From Dermanyssus gallinae (taxonomy: Eukaryota; Arthropoda; Arachnida; Mesostigmata; Dermanyssidae): a stretch of 64,000 nt of DNA. Shown piece after piece: positions 1 to 13,560 of this stretch (its first letter is position 1; each line of letters begins with the position of its first letter). A program made the translations under genes and the position numbers. Where the stretch lies: positions 157,555 through 221,554 of the forward strand of contig QVRM01002356.1 in assembly GCA_003439945.1 (NCBI GenBank), given 5' to 3'. Under the pieces are notes generated by a model. It saw only the letters and a list, made by a program, of their open reading frames with translations, was not told the DNA's origin and did no database searches.

Positions 1-63
1 GGGGAACGTAAATGTGACGACTGCGTCATCACGCTAGTTAGATGCGCGCCTGGAGCCTCATCA

Positions 64-166
64 TGATCAGGTGGATGACGATGATGATGATGATGACGGT
101 GACCACCGTGGTGTTCATTATGACCATAATAACCACCACCACCACCACCACCATCATCATCATAGT
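64..166. repeat. GAT/CAT trinucleotide-rich tract
   Basis: Imperfect GAT repeats pass into ACC and CAT repeats. This is low-complexity DNA with no supported gene. Confidence 0.7.
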
Positions 167-321
167 AGCCAACGCGAAGTAGATCATTCGCATTGAGCAC
201 CATTGTCTCTCGCAGTGCGTGTAAATTCATGCATGCAACGACAATAGTTGGCGCCATGGGATGACTAAATGAGATACGGTTGCCAAAAAACCGATTAAAT
301 ACGCTCGAGCCGTAATATTAT

Positions 322-328
<7 letters not shown>

Positions 329-394
<66 letters not shown>

Positions 395-420
395 TATTAT
401 TATTATTATTATTATTATTG
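329..420. repeat. (TAA)n-(TTA)n microsatellite, self-complementary
   Basis: About twenty TAA units are followed directly by about nine ATT/TTA units, so the two halves are complementary and could fold into a hairpin. Poly-Asn, poly-Tyr and poly-Ile reading frames here are artefacts. Confidence 0.85.
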
Positions 421-689
421 CTGTGTTGCTTTTGTTGTTGATTGTAACAGCGAAGATGATGGGGACGATCGAGATGGTGATGATGACAAAAATGATAGCG
501 TTTCCATGAATTCTGGGATTTTCCCACCTCTTTGTTGCGCTGCTTGTCGTGGTTTGAATGTGTTTGAACGTGTTACTGTTTGTTTGGTCTGGGTGTATTA
601 TTTTTTTTTGTATGGGTGTTTTTGTATCTGTGTGATAGTTAGTATATGCTACAGTGTTCACGTACGCACGCCGCGTGCATGCGTACGTG

Positions 690-714
690 TATGGTTACGA
701 GTTGTTGTTGTTGC

Positions 715-745
<31 letters not shown>

Positions 746-820
746 GCGGTTGTTGTTGTTGCTATTGTTGTTATTGTTGTTGTTTATGTTGTTGTTGTTG
801 TTGCTGTTGTTGTTTTGTTA
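690..820. repeat. (GTT)n trinucleotide tract
   Basis: A long interrupted run of GTT with occasional GCT and GAT units. It produces poly-Val, poly-Leu or poly-Cys reading frames that are not genes. Confidence 0.85.
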
Positions 821-1017
821 TCAGAGTTGCATACAGATATGTAGCTATTGCTGTTGTTGACGACGACAATTCCACTGCTTTACATGCTTGCTAGACGTCG
901 TTAGTGACGCCACCTTCGCATTAATGCTGCTGCAGTTGCGGATCGCCACGCTACAGAGCACACTGGAGATACAGCAAACGAATCGCAAACAATTGACAAA
1001 CAAATACCACGCTGTGC

Positions 1018-1043
1018 TATATATATATATATATATATATATA

Positions 1044-1077
<34 letters not shown>
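1018..1077. repeat. (TA)n microsatellite
   Basis: Near-perfect TA dinucleotide array of 60 bp with one GA interruption. It is typical of about thirty such arrays in the window. Confidence 0.9.
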
Positions 1078-1080
<3 letters not shown>

Positions 1081-1268
1081 TTAGGTATTCAAGCAGAGAT
1101 GCCTGTAATTCTGTGCTGGCAGCGGCGTGGACAACAATGGCATCGGCAAGTTACGCATTCATCGTCGAGTCCGAACCAGTCACCCTGCCGGCAAATAGGG
1201 TGACTCTTCTGTCGAGGATCCAGTAGTAGTAACTCGTTGACGCATTTCCGGTGGATGGAGAGAGGCCC

Positions 1269-1311
1269 AAAGAGAGAGAGAGAGCAAGATGAGCGCGAGA
1301 GAGAGAGAAGA
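1269..1311. repeat. (GA)n-rich tract
   Basis: Interrupted GA repeat. The overlapping Arg/Glu-rich reading frame is a by-product of it. Confidence 0.7.
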
Positions 1312-1705
1312 TGGAGAGAATCATCGCGGGAACCTCACTTAACCAGTCACTGGACATCACCTTTCTTCTTTCCCTTCAGCGAAAGTGATGATCCCGGAGA
1401 GCGTCGCTACTGCAAATCCTGCTGTTTGTATTACCTTTAGAACTACGGCGCGCTTACAACCACCATTAATACTACTACTGCTACAATAACTGCGTAGTCC
1501 TCCCGAACCGCTCTTACAGCACAGCAGCAACAACAGGAACAATAGCCTGTACCAATCACTACCCGATCGCCCGCCAGGCACGAACAGCCGGCAAACATTT
1601 TGTTAACAGTGAGACCAGAGTTTAAGACATTGAGAACGGCTCGATTTCATCTGGTGTTGCCCAATCAGTAATAAGGAGAATATTAACGTTAACGTGACGA
1701 AAGTG

Positions 1706-1787
1706 ATGCAAGTGACCATGACGAGTGTGACGTTTAGTGTGTTTGTTTTTGCCGCCGTGACCTTTCTGGCCAGCGCTCGCGCTATCT
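1706..1787 (+). CDS. Secreted-protein gene, exon 1 (signal peptide)
   Basis: The ATG at 1706 opens 27 codons encoding MQVTMTS, then a hydrophobic stretch (FSVFVFAAVTFLA) and SARA-I, a classic signal peptide with small residues at -3/-1. It ends at a strong donor, CT|GTAAGT, leaving one base (phase 1). A second in-frame ATG at 1718 is an alternative start. The acceptor at 4532 supplies two bases to complete a Ser codon, which supports the join. Confidence 0.6.
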
Positions 1788-4700
1788 GTAAGTTGACTAC
1801 TACGTGCTAAGAATAGCTCTCTATTTAAATGCATATGCACGTATATAGTAGTAGTGAGACAACTGAGATTTGAAGTCGATATATGTGTGTATATATATAT
1901 ATATATATAGACGCGCTGCGGCTGTCGCGCGACATGTCGGCCGTAGTGAATGTCGCCACATAGTCATTTTACATGCACTCAATCTCGACATACCCTCCGA
2001 AAATTCGTAATCACTCCGCAACCACAGCTCGCATTGACATATGTTTGGTACCAAACTAATCGTTTTTTTGCTGAATATGTTCGTTTTAAGCGCTGTGAGT
2101 GGTCGTAGAGTTATGGTGTAGAATTTTATCAGGAACACGACGATGTGCTTAGTTTCTGTATAGGAGGACTGTCTCGTAAAAACACATTGTGTGCGCCTAT
2201 GTCGGGCAAAAACACCAGCGTCACAAATTGTAATAATTTCACTTTCACTCCGAAGCAGACTTCTCAGATCCCATGTTCCATTAGAAAAAATATTTGATTT
2301 AACGGGTTCTACAATTCCATGTATCGCTTTAAAAATCTTTCCGTCACACCCTGTATATATGTATAACGGATTTTTGGAACAAAAACAAATGCCTTCCACT
2401 TCATTACGAGTAAAGGTATTTTATTCAAAATTACAACCCTTGCTAGCTATACACTGTATCCATCTTTCGGGCAACTTGTGCTTTCCTCGTCAAAAGAAGT
2501 TCATATGTTTAGAGGCAAACCAATTACCTACCCATTTTTGGACGTTTTTGTACGAAGAAAATTTCTGGTTTAGCCGCAGCGTGACCATAGCGATGCGAAG
2601 AGGTGGTTATCGAATGGAGCCTCGTCTAGCGAATCAGCGTTGTCGTGGAGCAAAATATTTTTGTCGTGCCGTGTTTTGTATTCAGGTCGTTTTTCGCAAA
2701 ATACCTGGTTAAAATCGATTATTTATAGACTGTAGCGAGGAGCGTCGACGGTTTTTACCAGGTATTAGCAACTCATGACAGACAACAGCTTCTGCTGCTT
2801 CAGGACCTGACCGTGACTTTCGGCACTTGGAATTGTCGAGGAAGATCCACTTCTCATCACTGATCACGATCCGATGCATGATTAACTCCTGTTCAAACCT
2901 GACGAGCAGAATATCACAAGTGGTTTATCGGTTTTGTTAGCGTCTTTCATTCAGTTCTTGTGGGACCCACTTTAAGAGCTTCAGGATCGTCCTCATGGCC
3001 TTCAAGCGACTGCAAACGGTTTCTTGACACACGTTTCATTGAGCAGCGAGTTCTCCTTGCGTTTGCGTGTCATCTACGTGCAACAAAGCTTGCAATTTAG
3101 TGTCCTCGATTTGGCGGTTTTCCGCGTGCTGCATCGTTCACTTCGAAGGTGCCCCTATTGAACTTTTTAAACCACTCAAAACATCAAAACACTGTGATCT
3201 GACGAGAGCTTCGACAAACATTTCATACGCTTCGGTCGCAGATCTTTTCAAATCATAGCAGAAAAGAAGAGCTCCCTGCAAATCAGCGATTTTTTACACA
3301 AATTTGACATGGAAATTTAGTAGGAGATACGTAGGTGAAGCTTCTGAAGTAATGTGAAGTAGACACTTTTACAACATAACTGCGTCATTGCCGCTATTGG
3401 CTGCTAGCGACAGCAGCGCCCTCTGTCCATGGAATCCGGTTTCATATGCATAGACCTTGTAAATATATGTATATATATATATATACATATATATAATGTA
3501 AGCTTAAACAATTTTGCGAAGTATTATGCCTACGGAAATCGCACTTGCACTTGTTCCTACACTCTGTCGAACATCAGCTAGGCGTGCAACAACTTTTGCA
3601 GTGCCCTCTGTATCCTTAGTCTAGTCAACACATACTTACTCGTACATGCCGCCTCCCTGAACCTGCAACCTTAAACACACTAGATGCCTAACTACGACAC
3701 AAATTTTCGTGTGACGATTAAAACAGTGACTTTTGATTGCACAGTCGGAATCAGGCTTGTTGTATAGGTATATCTGGAATAGAAACTGTTGTGCTTTGTA
3801 TACGGGGACACACACTCTGATTTTGTTAGTAATATTTTTCAACATGCTTTTACCTATAGTTGTTGTAAATTTTGAAAATGCCGTACTGGTAGACATCTCC
3901 GTTTGTGTGTATATTTGCAAGTGTGTTGCCTCATATATTGTTCGGCATGCTAACAAACGCACCAAATGCTGTTTTGAAGTTCTTGTGACTATCAATAACC
4001 GCTGTGATTATCGTTCTTGTAAAGTGCTTACACAAAGCACATCTTGAATTTTGGCGAGAGCGATTTTCCGCTTCGTTGTTTGACTCACCCTTTTACAACT
4101 ATTTTTATTTACCGAGAACATACGCGTTGTGAAATTAAGTTCCGTCAATAAACTACGTTTGAAATTGAATTAAAAACAATTAATTTTATAAGAGAGGGAG
4201 AGGGAGAAAATATCATAATGGGAGGCATTCACTTGCAGGTAAATAAAATGTAATATTCATTTCATTTAATACTTGTAGTTTTGCACACGTAAATTGTGAG
4301 AGATCTATGCCTTGAATATACGTGGCACGCATACAATCTATAATATATACAGCTAAATTGAGCCAACAGCTACAAAATAGAGAAAGCAACTAAAATAACG
4401 AATGGCATTGTACTGTTCGTTGTTTGTATGCATACATACACAAACAACAACCAGCAAACAAACGATAGAATTGTTGCAGATGCGTACAATGCGTACCTAG
4501 CTTGCGTGTGTTTTTGCTTGTTGGTTTTCAGCGGTCATGCAGCAAGACGATGTCACGGTGGTGGACTTCGGCAGCGACAACCGGCAACAAAACATCATCC
4601 TTCTTAACGTGCCCGGTGTGCCTCGACCACTGAAATTGGAACATGGTTAGTCCATAGTAGTAGTAGTAGTAATAGCAGAAGCGGCACGAAAGTGTACCGC

Positions 4701-7240
4701 TGGAAATGGTTATATCAATAAATCCCTAATATTAAAAAAAAGTAAAAGCGGCACGAGTGCACAGAGAATACCAGTGCTTAGACGCAGACATCTTTCACCA
4801 TACACACACACACATAACTATTCGAATTCTTATTCGAGAACGTATTAACCATTCGTTTCTGTATACAGCATGCATAGTAAAAGTAACCACATTGCAAGCA
4901 ATTCTTGGCAAGTTGCACGAAACGGAGTAAACTAGAGCTTTTTTAGCTTCCACCTTAGCATGTGGGATAATTACACAGTTAGAGCCATTAGAATCACTGA
5001 CAATGGTAATCCTTTAAAAGCAATGAGTTTCCTTTTTTTTTAGATTTACCGTAAGGCAGTTGCCCGTGTACGGATTTTTCATGTCATGGCTAAGTTTACT
5101 CTACTCCGGCATTTACCTTGTCTAAATTGGAAACCATGCAAACCAATTTAAGAGTGGCCGGTCTAGGTCTCGAACCCAGTCCTCCCGAATGCAAGGCAAA
5201 GGCTTTGCCACTAAGCCACCTTGCTCGGTTAACTTATTAAAGCAATTATTGCCTGTCTTCTATTGTCTAAAGTAAAGTTTTCGGGCTGACCCTCAGCCAA
5301 GATTTAACGTCCACGGAACTGTTTTTCACATTGCTTCATAGACGGACCCCCATACATACAAATGTGCAATGGTGGGGCTCGAACCCGCGCACCTATGTGT
5401 CTCCTCCGGTTGGGAGGCGCAGACTTAAACCACCACGCCACCGGGCTCGACTGTCTTCTATTGTCTATCTATAGAACATGTTCTATACTGCTACAAGATT
5501 GTAGTTCTAAGATAAGTCACCAACTAAAAAGTAACTAGAATTCTAATAATAGAGAAATGATAACTAACCAAACTGCGTCACACTAGGGAAGTCCTAGTTT
5601 GGTTTTTTTTTTTAATCAACAAACGTAACACAAGCTAGAAGATCAATTATCGCTACTCCATGGAAATGTACGCAATCCGTGCGTGTAGGACAAATATATT
5701 ATTTTCGCCGTTTTGCTTTAATAAAAAAATAAAACTAACAAGTAACGTGCATTTCGTGTCCGAAACATGGCTAAGACCCTTTGAAGCCGTGTCCCCCTCA
5801 AACCTGGTAGTGGAATTTCCACGTTTACTATCTTATACCAAGACGGCCTCTTCACAGCCCGCCTGACAAGGAACCCGCGTAAATCAGAAGTTGCGCGTCC
5901 ATCCTTTCGCAAAAATATATTTGATCATTAACGAATGCGTACCAATTAGAACTCGAATCCCGAGCAGCCGCACAAGCCATGGTGGAATGAAACATTCAAG
6001 TGCATGAGAACGGCAACACTTCTCACTGTTCACAACAAGAAAACTTCAGCGCAAGTGCGTCTGTTGTAACCAGCTGGACGCTGGGCCACATAAACATTGG
6101 ACAGGCCATATAAAAAGACGAACACACCAACAGGACTATTTGCTCCAATCCGAACGCTGGTTGGACCTCAGCTGTAGTACTTTAATTGTAGGTCCATATA
6201 TGCGTTAGGAAGAAGAGCTACAAAGAATAATTGTAAAGTTGTTTAGACTGATTCGATGGGATAGCGGCAATAGTGCCAAGCCTAGGCCTGGTATCAGTAT
6301 ATCGAGGAAAGGCGGATGCGAATATGCATGCTGGAGAAGAGGATATCGTAAATGCTTTTGAGGCGTACTTTAGTGTAAAGCCTGATTATTTACAAACCAC
6401 GAGCGGCCCACTTGAATTTTTGCAGCGAGCCCTCCTGGCACCGGCCTTTGCAGTGAGTTACAGTGACCCAGAAACACTTGAACAGAAGTTATGACTTTAT
6501 TTGTTCCACCTTATAAGCAATACACGATTTTCTGGTAAGGTGTGTTTCTGGTAACCAATCATTAAGTAGATTTCACTGGTGAAGTACCACTTACGAAGCG
6601 TACCTTTGAGCATTAGGATGAAACGCTAGTCACCCATAATTAGTGTAATTTCCATGCGGGCAGTCGCTCTTATATCGATAGCATGTATCTGACTATGGCA
6701 AAACCTGATAACTGAGAAGGGGCCACCTAGTGCCCAACCGTATTTGCACGTGAAGGAGCTCCACTTTGTATTACTGTTATCACCGTAGGATCTAGCGAAT
6801 TAAGTGCGGCTCAGGCCTAGGCAAGTGCTCATCACCATCATGAACGCTTGCCTGGCCATCTAGCCAATAGCGTTCACCCATCTCAAATGCTAGTAGACGA
6901 GAAGGTTTTCTGCAAGACCCATACTTAAATAAACACGATTTGGAATATGTCTTACAAACAAAGGAAGGTATGAACATGCAAATACCTAGTAATGCGTTTA
7001 TAGATATTTCTCATTTTCTTCTCGAGACCGAACTGTTGGGTTTACCTTTGTCTAAAAGAAATTCCCTACCTGCCGTGATTGAGCGATAGAGGCCAGGCTC
7101 AACCAGAATCAAAATATTGGCGGGCTTCTTGTTAAAATTTATTAAATTCACGAGTTAAAAGAAGTTATATATAAATATAAATACTATATTTATTAAAATG
7201 ACATTTAAGTGTTACAGCGAGATGTAATTAACTATCAACA

Positions 7241-7286
<46 letters not shown>

Positions 7287-10200
7287 GCTTCTTGTTAAGA
7301 TAGATTAAATTTGCGACTTAAAACAAAGAAAAAAAAAATATATATATATATATAGTATGAAGGCGGATCGGCAAGTACTAGTAAGTTCACATTTACAAAT
7401 AAAATCGAAGCCACAAAGGTATTTTAGTTTATTTTCTTAGAAAAGCTACACATAAGCTAATTGGTGGCGGCGTTTATTGTTTGAGTTTGATTCAACGAAG
7501 TGAGGAAAACAAAGTTCGGCAATTTTTAAGGAACCGAAAATGGAGGAGCAACAAATCGGCATTAAACTCTGTGTGAAAAATCAAATCACATATTTTGAAG
7601 TGATGGAAGTGTTAGGCACTGCTTTCGGTGCTCAAGCAGTGTCCCAAAACACTATATATACGTGATACCGTCAAAAAAAGACGGAAGATGGGAATTCTTC
7701 TCGTTTGGGAAGGCTTTTGACGTTAACAACAGAATGCAGAGTTTAAAAATTCATGATAGATACCTTATGGAACAGCTGTAATAGTATTGACCAATATTTT
7801 ATGCGTCAGGAGATTGGCAGGAAAGATCGTCACGAAAGGGTTAATTTCCAACAAATGAACGCCTGTCGGGAAATGTCCGGGTTTAACATTTAAGCGGTAA
7901 CAGAAGACCCTGCTACTGGTTAAAGGTGTGATTGCTTTAGAGAGTGATTACAAAAGACTTAAGAAAGAGAGGGTCGATCAAAGAGCTTCGGACAGAGCAA
8001 ATCCAACACCAAGCTTATTTAGATATCTTTTTCAACAACAAGGGAATAATTTTCTACAATTTTTTGCCACCCGGGTTCGGTCAATAAGGTAAACTATCGC
8101 AGGAGGCCTAAACTGTGGGCAAATAACTCTTGAATCCTTTAACATGAAAACGCACCGGCGCACACGTCATTAATGATTTCGGATTATTTGGTGAAAATAT
8201 CGGTTTCTACATTTTTGCAACCTCCCTATTCGCCGCGCCTAGGCCCCTGCAACTTTTTTCTATACCCACAGATAAAGAATTTTAAGGGGAACACGTTTCG
8301 AGATTATAGATGAGATAAATAGTTAATAGAAAAAAAGGCAAGAGAAGCTCAACTCCACTCCGAAAAACGCTTTGTAAGATTTTCATTGAGTTGCCGTTTT
8401 AATTACACCAGAGAGTTTCTTGGAAGGGAAGGGGGATGTCAAACTTATACAAAGGAAAATACAAAATAAACTGATTTAGTATTAAGATTAAGCAGGCCAC
8501 AAATAAGATGGGTTAAACAGATGCAGCTGGTGAAGACGGTATTAAAGGTAAGAACGCAGTGTAGAGTTCGCAGTTAGGTATATTGGGCACTATAGTCAGC
8601 AATGGGCAAGAACGAGGGTACTGACTAAAATGGTAAAAACGAGGGTAACAACTCATATGCAAGCAACTAACAATTGGCAATGGGATCCATACGGGGTTTG
8701 GCAAATATATATGGAAAAGTAGGAAATGAGCTGGGTGATATGAGCATACGATACTTTAAGAGCAAGCGGGTTTTTGGCAGATGCTAGAGCAGGATATAAG
8801 ATATAACCAGCTAAATATAGGGAGGTGGAAAGTATTGAATTTTAAGCTTGTGAGTTAAGAAGAATAAGTTATTTAAACACATTGTAAAAGAATGTACAAC
8901 TTTAAGAAGAAGGAGTGATAAAGACCTTTCAGAGGCCCTAGGTTTAAAACCAAATGTTAGAAAGAACCAGGGCAATATTACAAAGAAGAAGTTGTCCGAA
9001 TGGAAGGCTAATACTCAGTAGGTATTGGAGGACACGTTGATGATATGGATGCGTAGGTAATATATACACTGCCGCTCTAAGCGCCTCTGATATTAAAATA
9101 TTTGCTGGCACGTTTGCATTCGTTTAGTGACATTTTCAATTACGGTTTGGCATAAGAGCGACCCGGTCCCAGTGAGTGATGCAGTGTCTCACATTATCTT
9201 TTAAGGCCTGGATGACATTAGGTTAGTTAATAAAAACTTTTAACTCAGAAAAATAATTCCAAAAGCGGTTCATCAAATTACAATTGGGGCTGCCAATTTG
9301 GTCATTCCACGACACGGAAATTCCGCATGCAATATTGCTACCGTTTGATGTGTGACAAGTGGCGCCGTCCTGTTGGAACCACAAGAACCCTCAAAAACGT
9401 CAATGCAATCATTGTCAGACAGACTGAGACATAGGAACCCTATATTCGGCTCTGATTAGATAAGGTAAACAATTCGCCTAAATAGACACAACACATAGTG
9501 CGTCCATGGACCTTCCCTACACTTGAGCTGATCACATCATCATAACCTAATAGAAACTGAGAATATTATTATCTTACTTATCGCGAGATACCTATAACAC
9601 AGTGAAATCTTTCCCTGTCCATTATTCTGCGCCTGGTTAGCGGCGTACGTCATTTTAATTTTTTTGGGACAGCACAGGCAACAATCTTTGCTCAGTAGCA
9701 GTGGCACTAGTCATGGGTGTCATCCACCGGGGCGTCTCCGGTTCGCTTCCCGTTGTTGATCGAATTTTCTTTGAGCAATGCTCACTAAGAATAGATGATA
9801 AGCCACACCGCAGAGAATCAGCGGGCCGTGCTACCACAATAACTGTTGCGAACGCCCTAGATATATATGAACACGTCTGGCCCTTGCGTGCCTTGAACAT
9901 GCATACCTCACGGCGATTCCCAGCTCGTAGGGGACGCATGGGGAATAGTCTAGAATTAAAAAAACGTTTTATAATCTTAGTACACTCTAGTAGCCCAGAA
10001 TTTAGTTAATTAAGGAACACCATTGTGCAACGATAAAATGCTACTGTAATAACTGAACTTCTTGTCGCAACTGGCAGCACCCATGGTGCGCACGAAACAG
10101 GACTGCTCAACCACGTGTTCGCTTTTTGTAATGTAACATAAGTATTTCACTAATATGCATCGATTGTATATGCACATATGTTTGTGTAATAAAAGGCAAC

Positions 10201-13200
10201 AACGAGATATATCATGCTGAATAAAATGGTATATAGATATATTGAAATAAAAGCGCCTAAAAACATAGCCATATATTTACGTATATGATTAACAGGAATG
10301 ATACGTGAAATGAGTGACAAAGATATAGCTGAGTTCAAGCGGTCCCAGGCGGACGTCGAGGCTCGGAATATCAAACTACAGCAACAATTCAACCATGACA
10401 TGAGAGGTGAGAACTTACTATGTAGTAGGTTTGTAGCGGCGGGGACTTAAACGGCTAACGCATCGTTCAAAACGGGGCGTTACCATGACAACCATGATTA
10501 GCAAAACAATCGCAAGTTCGAGCCCCGACCCTCCTGGTTGTATTTGTTGGACGTGGTTGTCATTGCCCTGCTGCTACATACCTCTACTAGAGAAAGCCTA
10601 TATAAGTCTAGTAACGAGCACGCGAGGACGATAGATGCATTTAGACGATATCGTGTCGCAGGCTACTCAGCCTACTACGAACGTCTAAAATGTGGTTGTC
10701 AGAGCGTTAAAAAAATATGAATAAAAAAGTTCGTCGCACTGCCTGGTTTCGAACTGCGTTGGTAGCAAGTCGCGCAACTGCAACATGCCACTCTCCATTG
10801 ACAATGGAGCAGAATACCGCGTTGTTATTAAACTTTTTTGGAAGGCTTAACGGCAACGAACATTAAAGCCAGATTAGCGCAAATTACGGAACTAATGCAC
10901 CGGCGTACAGTATTATCACATTGATTGCCTCGTTAAAAGAGGTAACATAGACGTGAAGAGACAGCACGTTTTGTACGGCCAAAAACAACTTGGGATGAGA
11001 AAACTGTGCTAGAAGTCTACAACTTCGTGAAGACTGACTGTGGATTGAAGCTGTTCAAATAGCGGAAAAGATAGGTAATAACTTTTGTGCAGTACTTCAA
11101 ACATTACATCGTCATTTATGCAGAGACAATTAAAGCAAAGTAGCAACGCACGAGCTATCAAATAAGCCAAAAACTGTCACTTGCTAGTTTGGAGCGCAAT
11201 TTAGAACTGTTGAAACGAAATCCGCACGATTTTTTGGGCCGATTCGTAACCGACGACGAAATCTGGATTCACCACCTCACTCCAAAATAGGAACGTGGCA
11301 CCAGTGAGTGGACCGCACGGGACAAAGGCCTTCCCCCAGGATAAACACATCTCGACCAGAAAAGGTCTTCGCGTTTACTTTCTGGGACGCAAAAGATATT
11401 CCATCAATGGACTACTATTCTACAAGTTTTTCTTCTTGATCTTTTTTATTCTTGGACACTCTGAAGCAACGCATGATAGCAACATGCCCCGCTATACATA
11501 AGAAGACGGTACTATTTCACCACGAAAATGCGCTCTCTTCTTGGCACGCCCTTCTCGGCCAAATTTCCCATATTCTCCGGTCCTGGCCCCGTGTGGCTAT
11601 TATCTGTTTGAAAACCTCAAAAAACATCTCTCCAGAAAGAGATAGCAGATCAAAAATGATGTGATATGCGTCATAGACGAGTATATTGCGTCCTAAAGAT
11701 TTCGAATAGTTCTTATATATATATATATATATATATAGAGTGTGTCCATAACTAGGCAGTCTCCTTCAGGCTTTAGTCTCGTTCTCGCAATTAGCATTTT
11801 GAGTATGCATCTTACCTCACGGTAGCGCTCATGCATGGGTTCGATCCTGGCTGTCGCTGCCCGAATGTTGGCGTCTCCCTCCTCTCTCCGCCGGCGTAAC
11901 GTAATCCAACAACGAGTATGGTTTCTGCTGTACCGGTTGCAAGTCCTCTACGCCGTTTCTATATCGTACCACTACCAAAGAAGGCGACGCCATGTTATCC
12001 TTTCACAATCGCATGAGAGGCCCGGGCTTCGAGCACTTTCTCAAGCTTACGGACACTCTGGCCCAGGTCATGGAGAACATCTCCAAAGTCTTCTAAACCA
12101 CAGTAATAGAGTAGCTCTATAGCACTGCTAATTCATTGACATCTATTTACGTAAGACTCTTTTCCCCGCCCAATTGTAATCCTATCGGTACGTACCGGTG
12201 TATACATCGGTACGTACCGGTCCATCAGACCGCCGTTTTAGTTTTCAGTCCTTACGGCTCTCTGCAATACTTTCATTAGGTTCGGGGGGCAGGTAATTTC
12301 GGTCGCAATATGCTGCCTAGTCCAGGCCTTACTCTTGGCTAGGCGGAGCATCCTTGCTCTTGGTAACCGCTAAGACCGTGAACTCCTGTTTGTTCTTGCG
12401 GGCCATCTGGGACTGTGTTTTCTTGAGCAAAGCGGCGAAGGTGTTGCCCTCTGCCACTTTTTAATCGTGCCTTTAGGCCACGGATAAAGGAGACTTTCCC
12501 TGTGGCGACGTCAAGGCTCCTCGAGGGTGATGTACATATACAAGTGAGTGATCCTGATCATGCGAGAGCTCTTCAGGACTTTTAGAGTGGATTATCCCAG
12601 GCATTTGCTCATGCCTAACTACCCCCGCCACCACGTCGTGCTGTGAGCGGGTTTTCCAATCCGTCGAGCAATTTGAGCATAACGCTGTTGAAGATGGCCG
12701 TTGCTGACCCCGGCTGTAGGTCGTGCAGAGCCCTGACCGTATGAGACTGGGACGCCAGGCCGTCAATTACCACTAAATTTAATCGGCCCTTTATAACAAA
12801 CATAACCCGCAACTCCTGTGTGTTCCACGAATCTTTTGATCAACGTTCTAACATGACTAAGAGCTCCCTCGGGCCAACCAACTGACACGGCGAATTGACT
12901 CTTCTGTCGTTATAGCAAACAATAATTGCGGCATAACAATGGATCGATCTTAGTGATACAGCGTCTAATCTTCTGGTGGCCGAGGGTTTGTTGACAAAAA
13001 TGCTTAAACTTTAAAAAATCTTAGAGAAAAAAGTCCAACAAGGTGAAATCTCACGATGTACGCAGACTGGCTTCCAGTCGCCCACGGGCTAATATACGAC
13101 CTGGGCAGACTTCCTGCAATCATGCGATTGTTCCAAGCAACGTGTGGCAATTTGCGCCATCTTGTAGAAATGTACTTGACCCATGCCATCCAACTGAGAG

Positions 13201-13520
13201 ACAAAAACTAGGTGGTCCTGCCTTGATACCGCTCACAATTAACTGTTCGTGAAATCCCGGCAGAGTCTTCAAAGAAAATGGTCTAACGATGCATTCAGCT
13301 CAAACCCCGCACCAAACGTGAGACGCTTGAGCTAAATTTCTAACTTAGAAAACTCGGGTTTGTGGCTTTTGGTTTTTCAAATGGTCTTCAAAGCAATCAA
13401 CAAAAAAATAGGCCTCTGCGCTAACGATGATTGTATTAGAATAGCCACCGATCTCTTATTGTTGTTCAGTTATAATTAAAATGCGTTTTTGCCTCTATAG
13501 CGATACATTTCACACATGTA

Positions 13521-13560
<40 letters not shown>

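Noticed and set aside
227..894. Poly-Ile, poly-Asn, poly-Val and poly-Cys reading frames
   Set aside because: They are translations of the TAA and GTT microsatellites.
1821..2399. 192-codon minus-strand frame
   Set aside because: It runs through a TA array and intron sequence and shows no domain; at most part of an unidentified transposon.
5045..5451. tRNA genes suggested by A/B-box sequences, also at 35821, 47925 and 63815
   Set aside because: They do not fold into complete tRNAs and share long non-tRNA bodies between copies, so they are SINEs.
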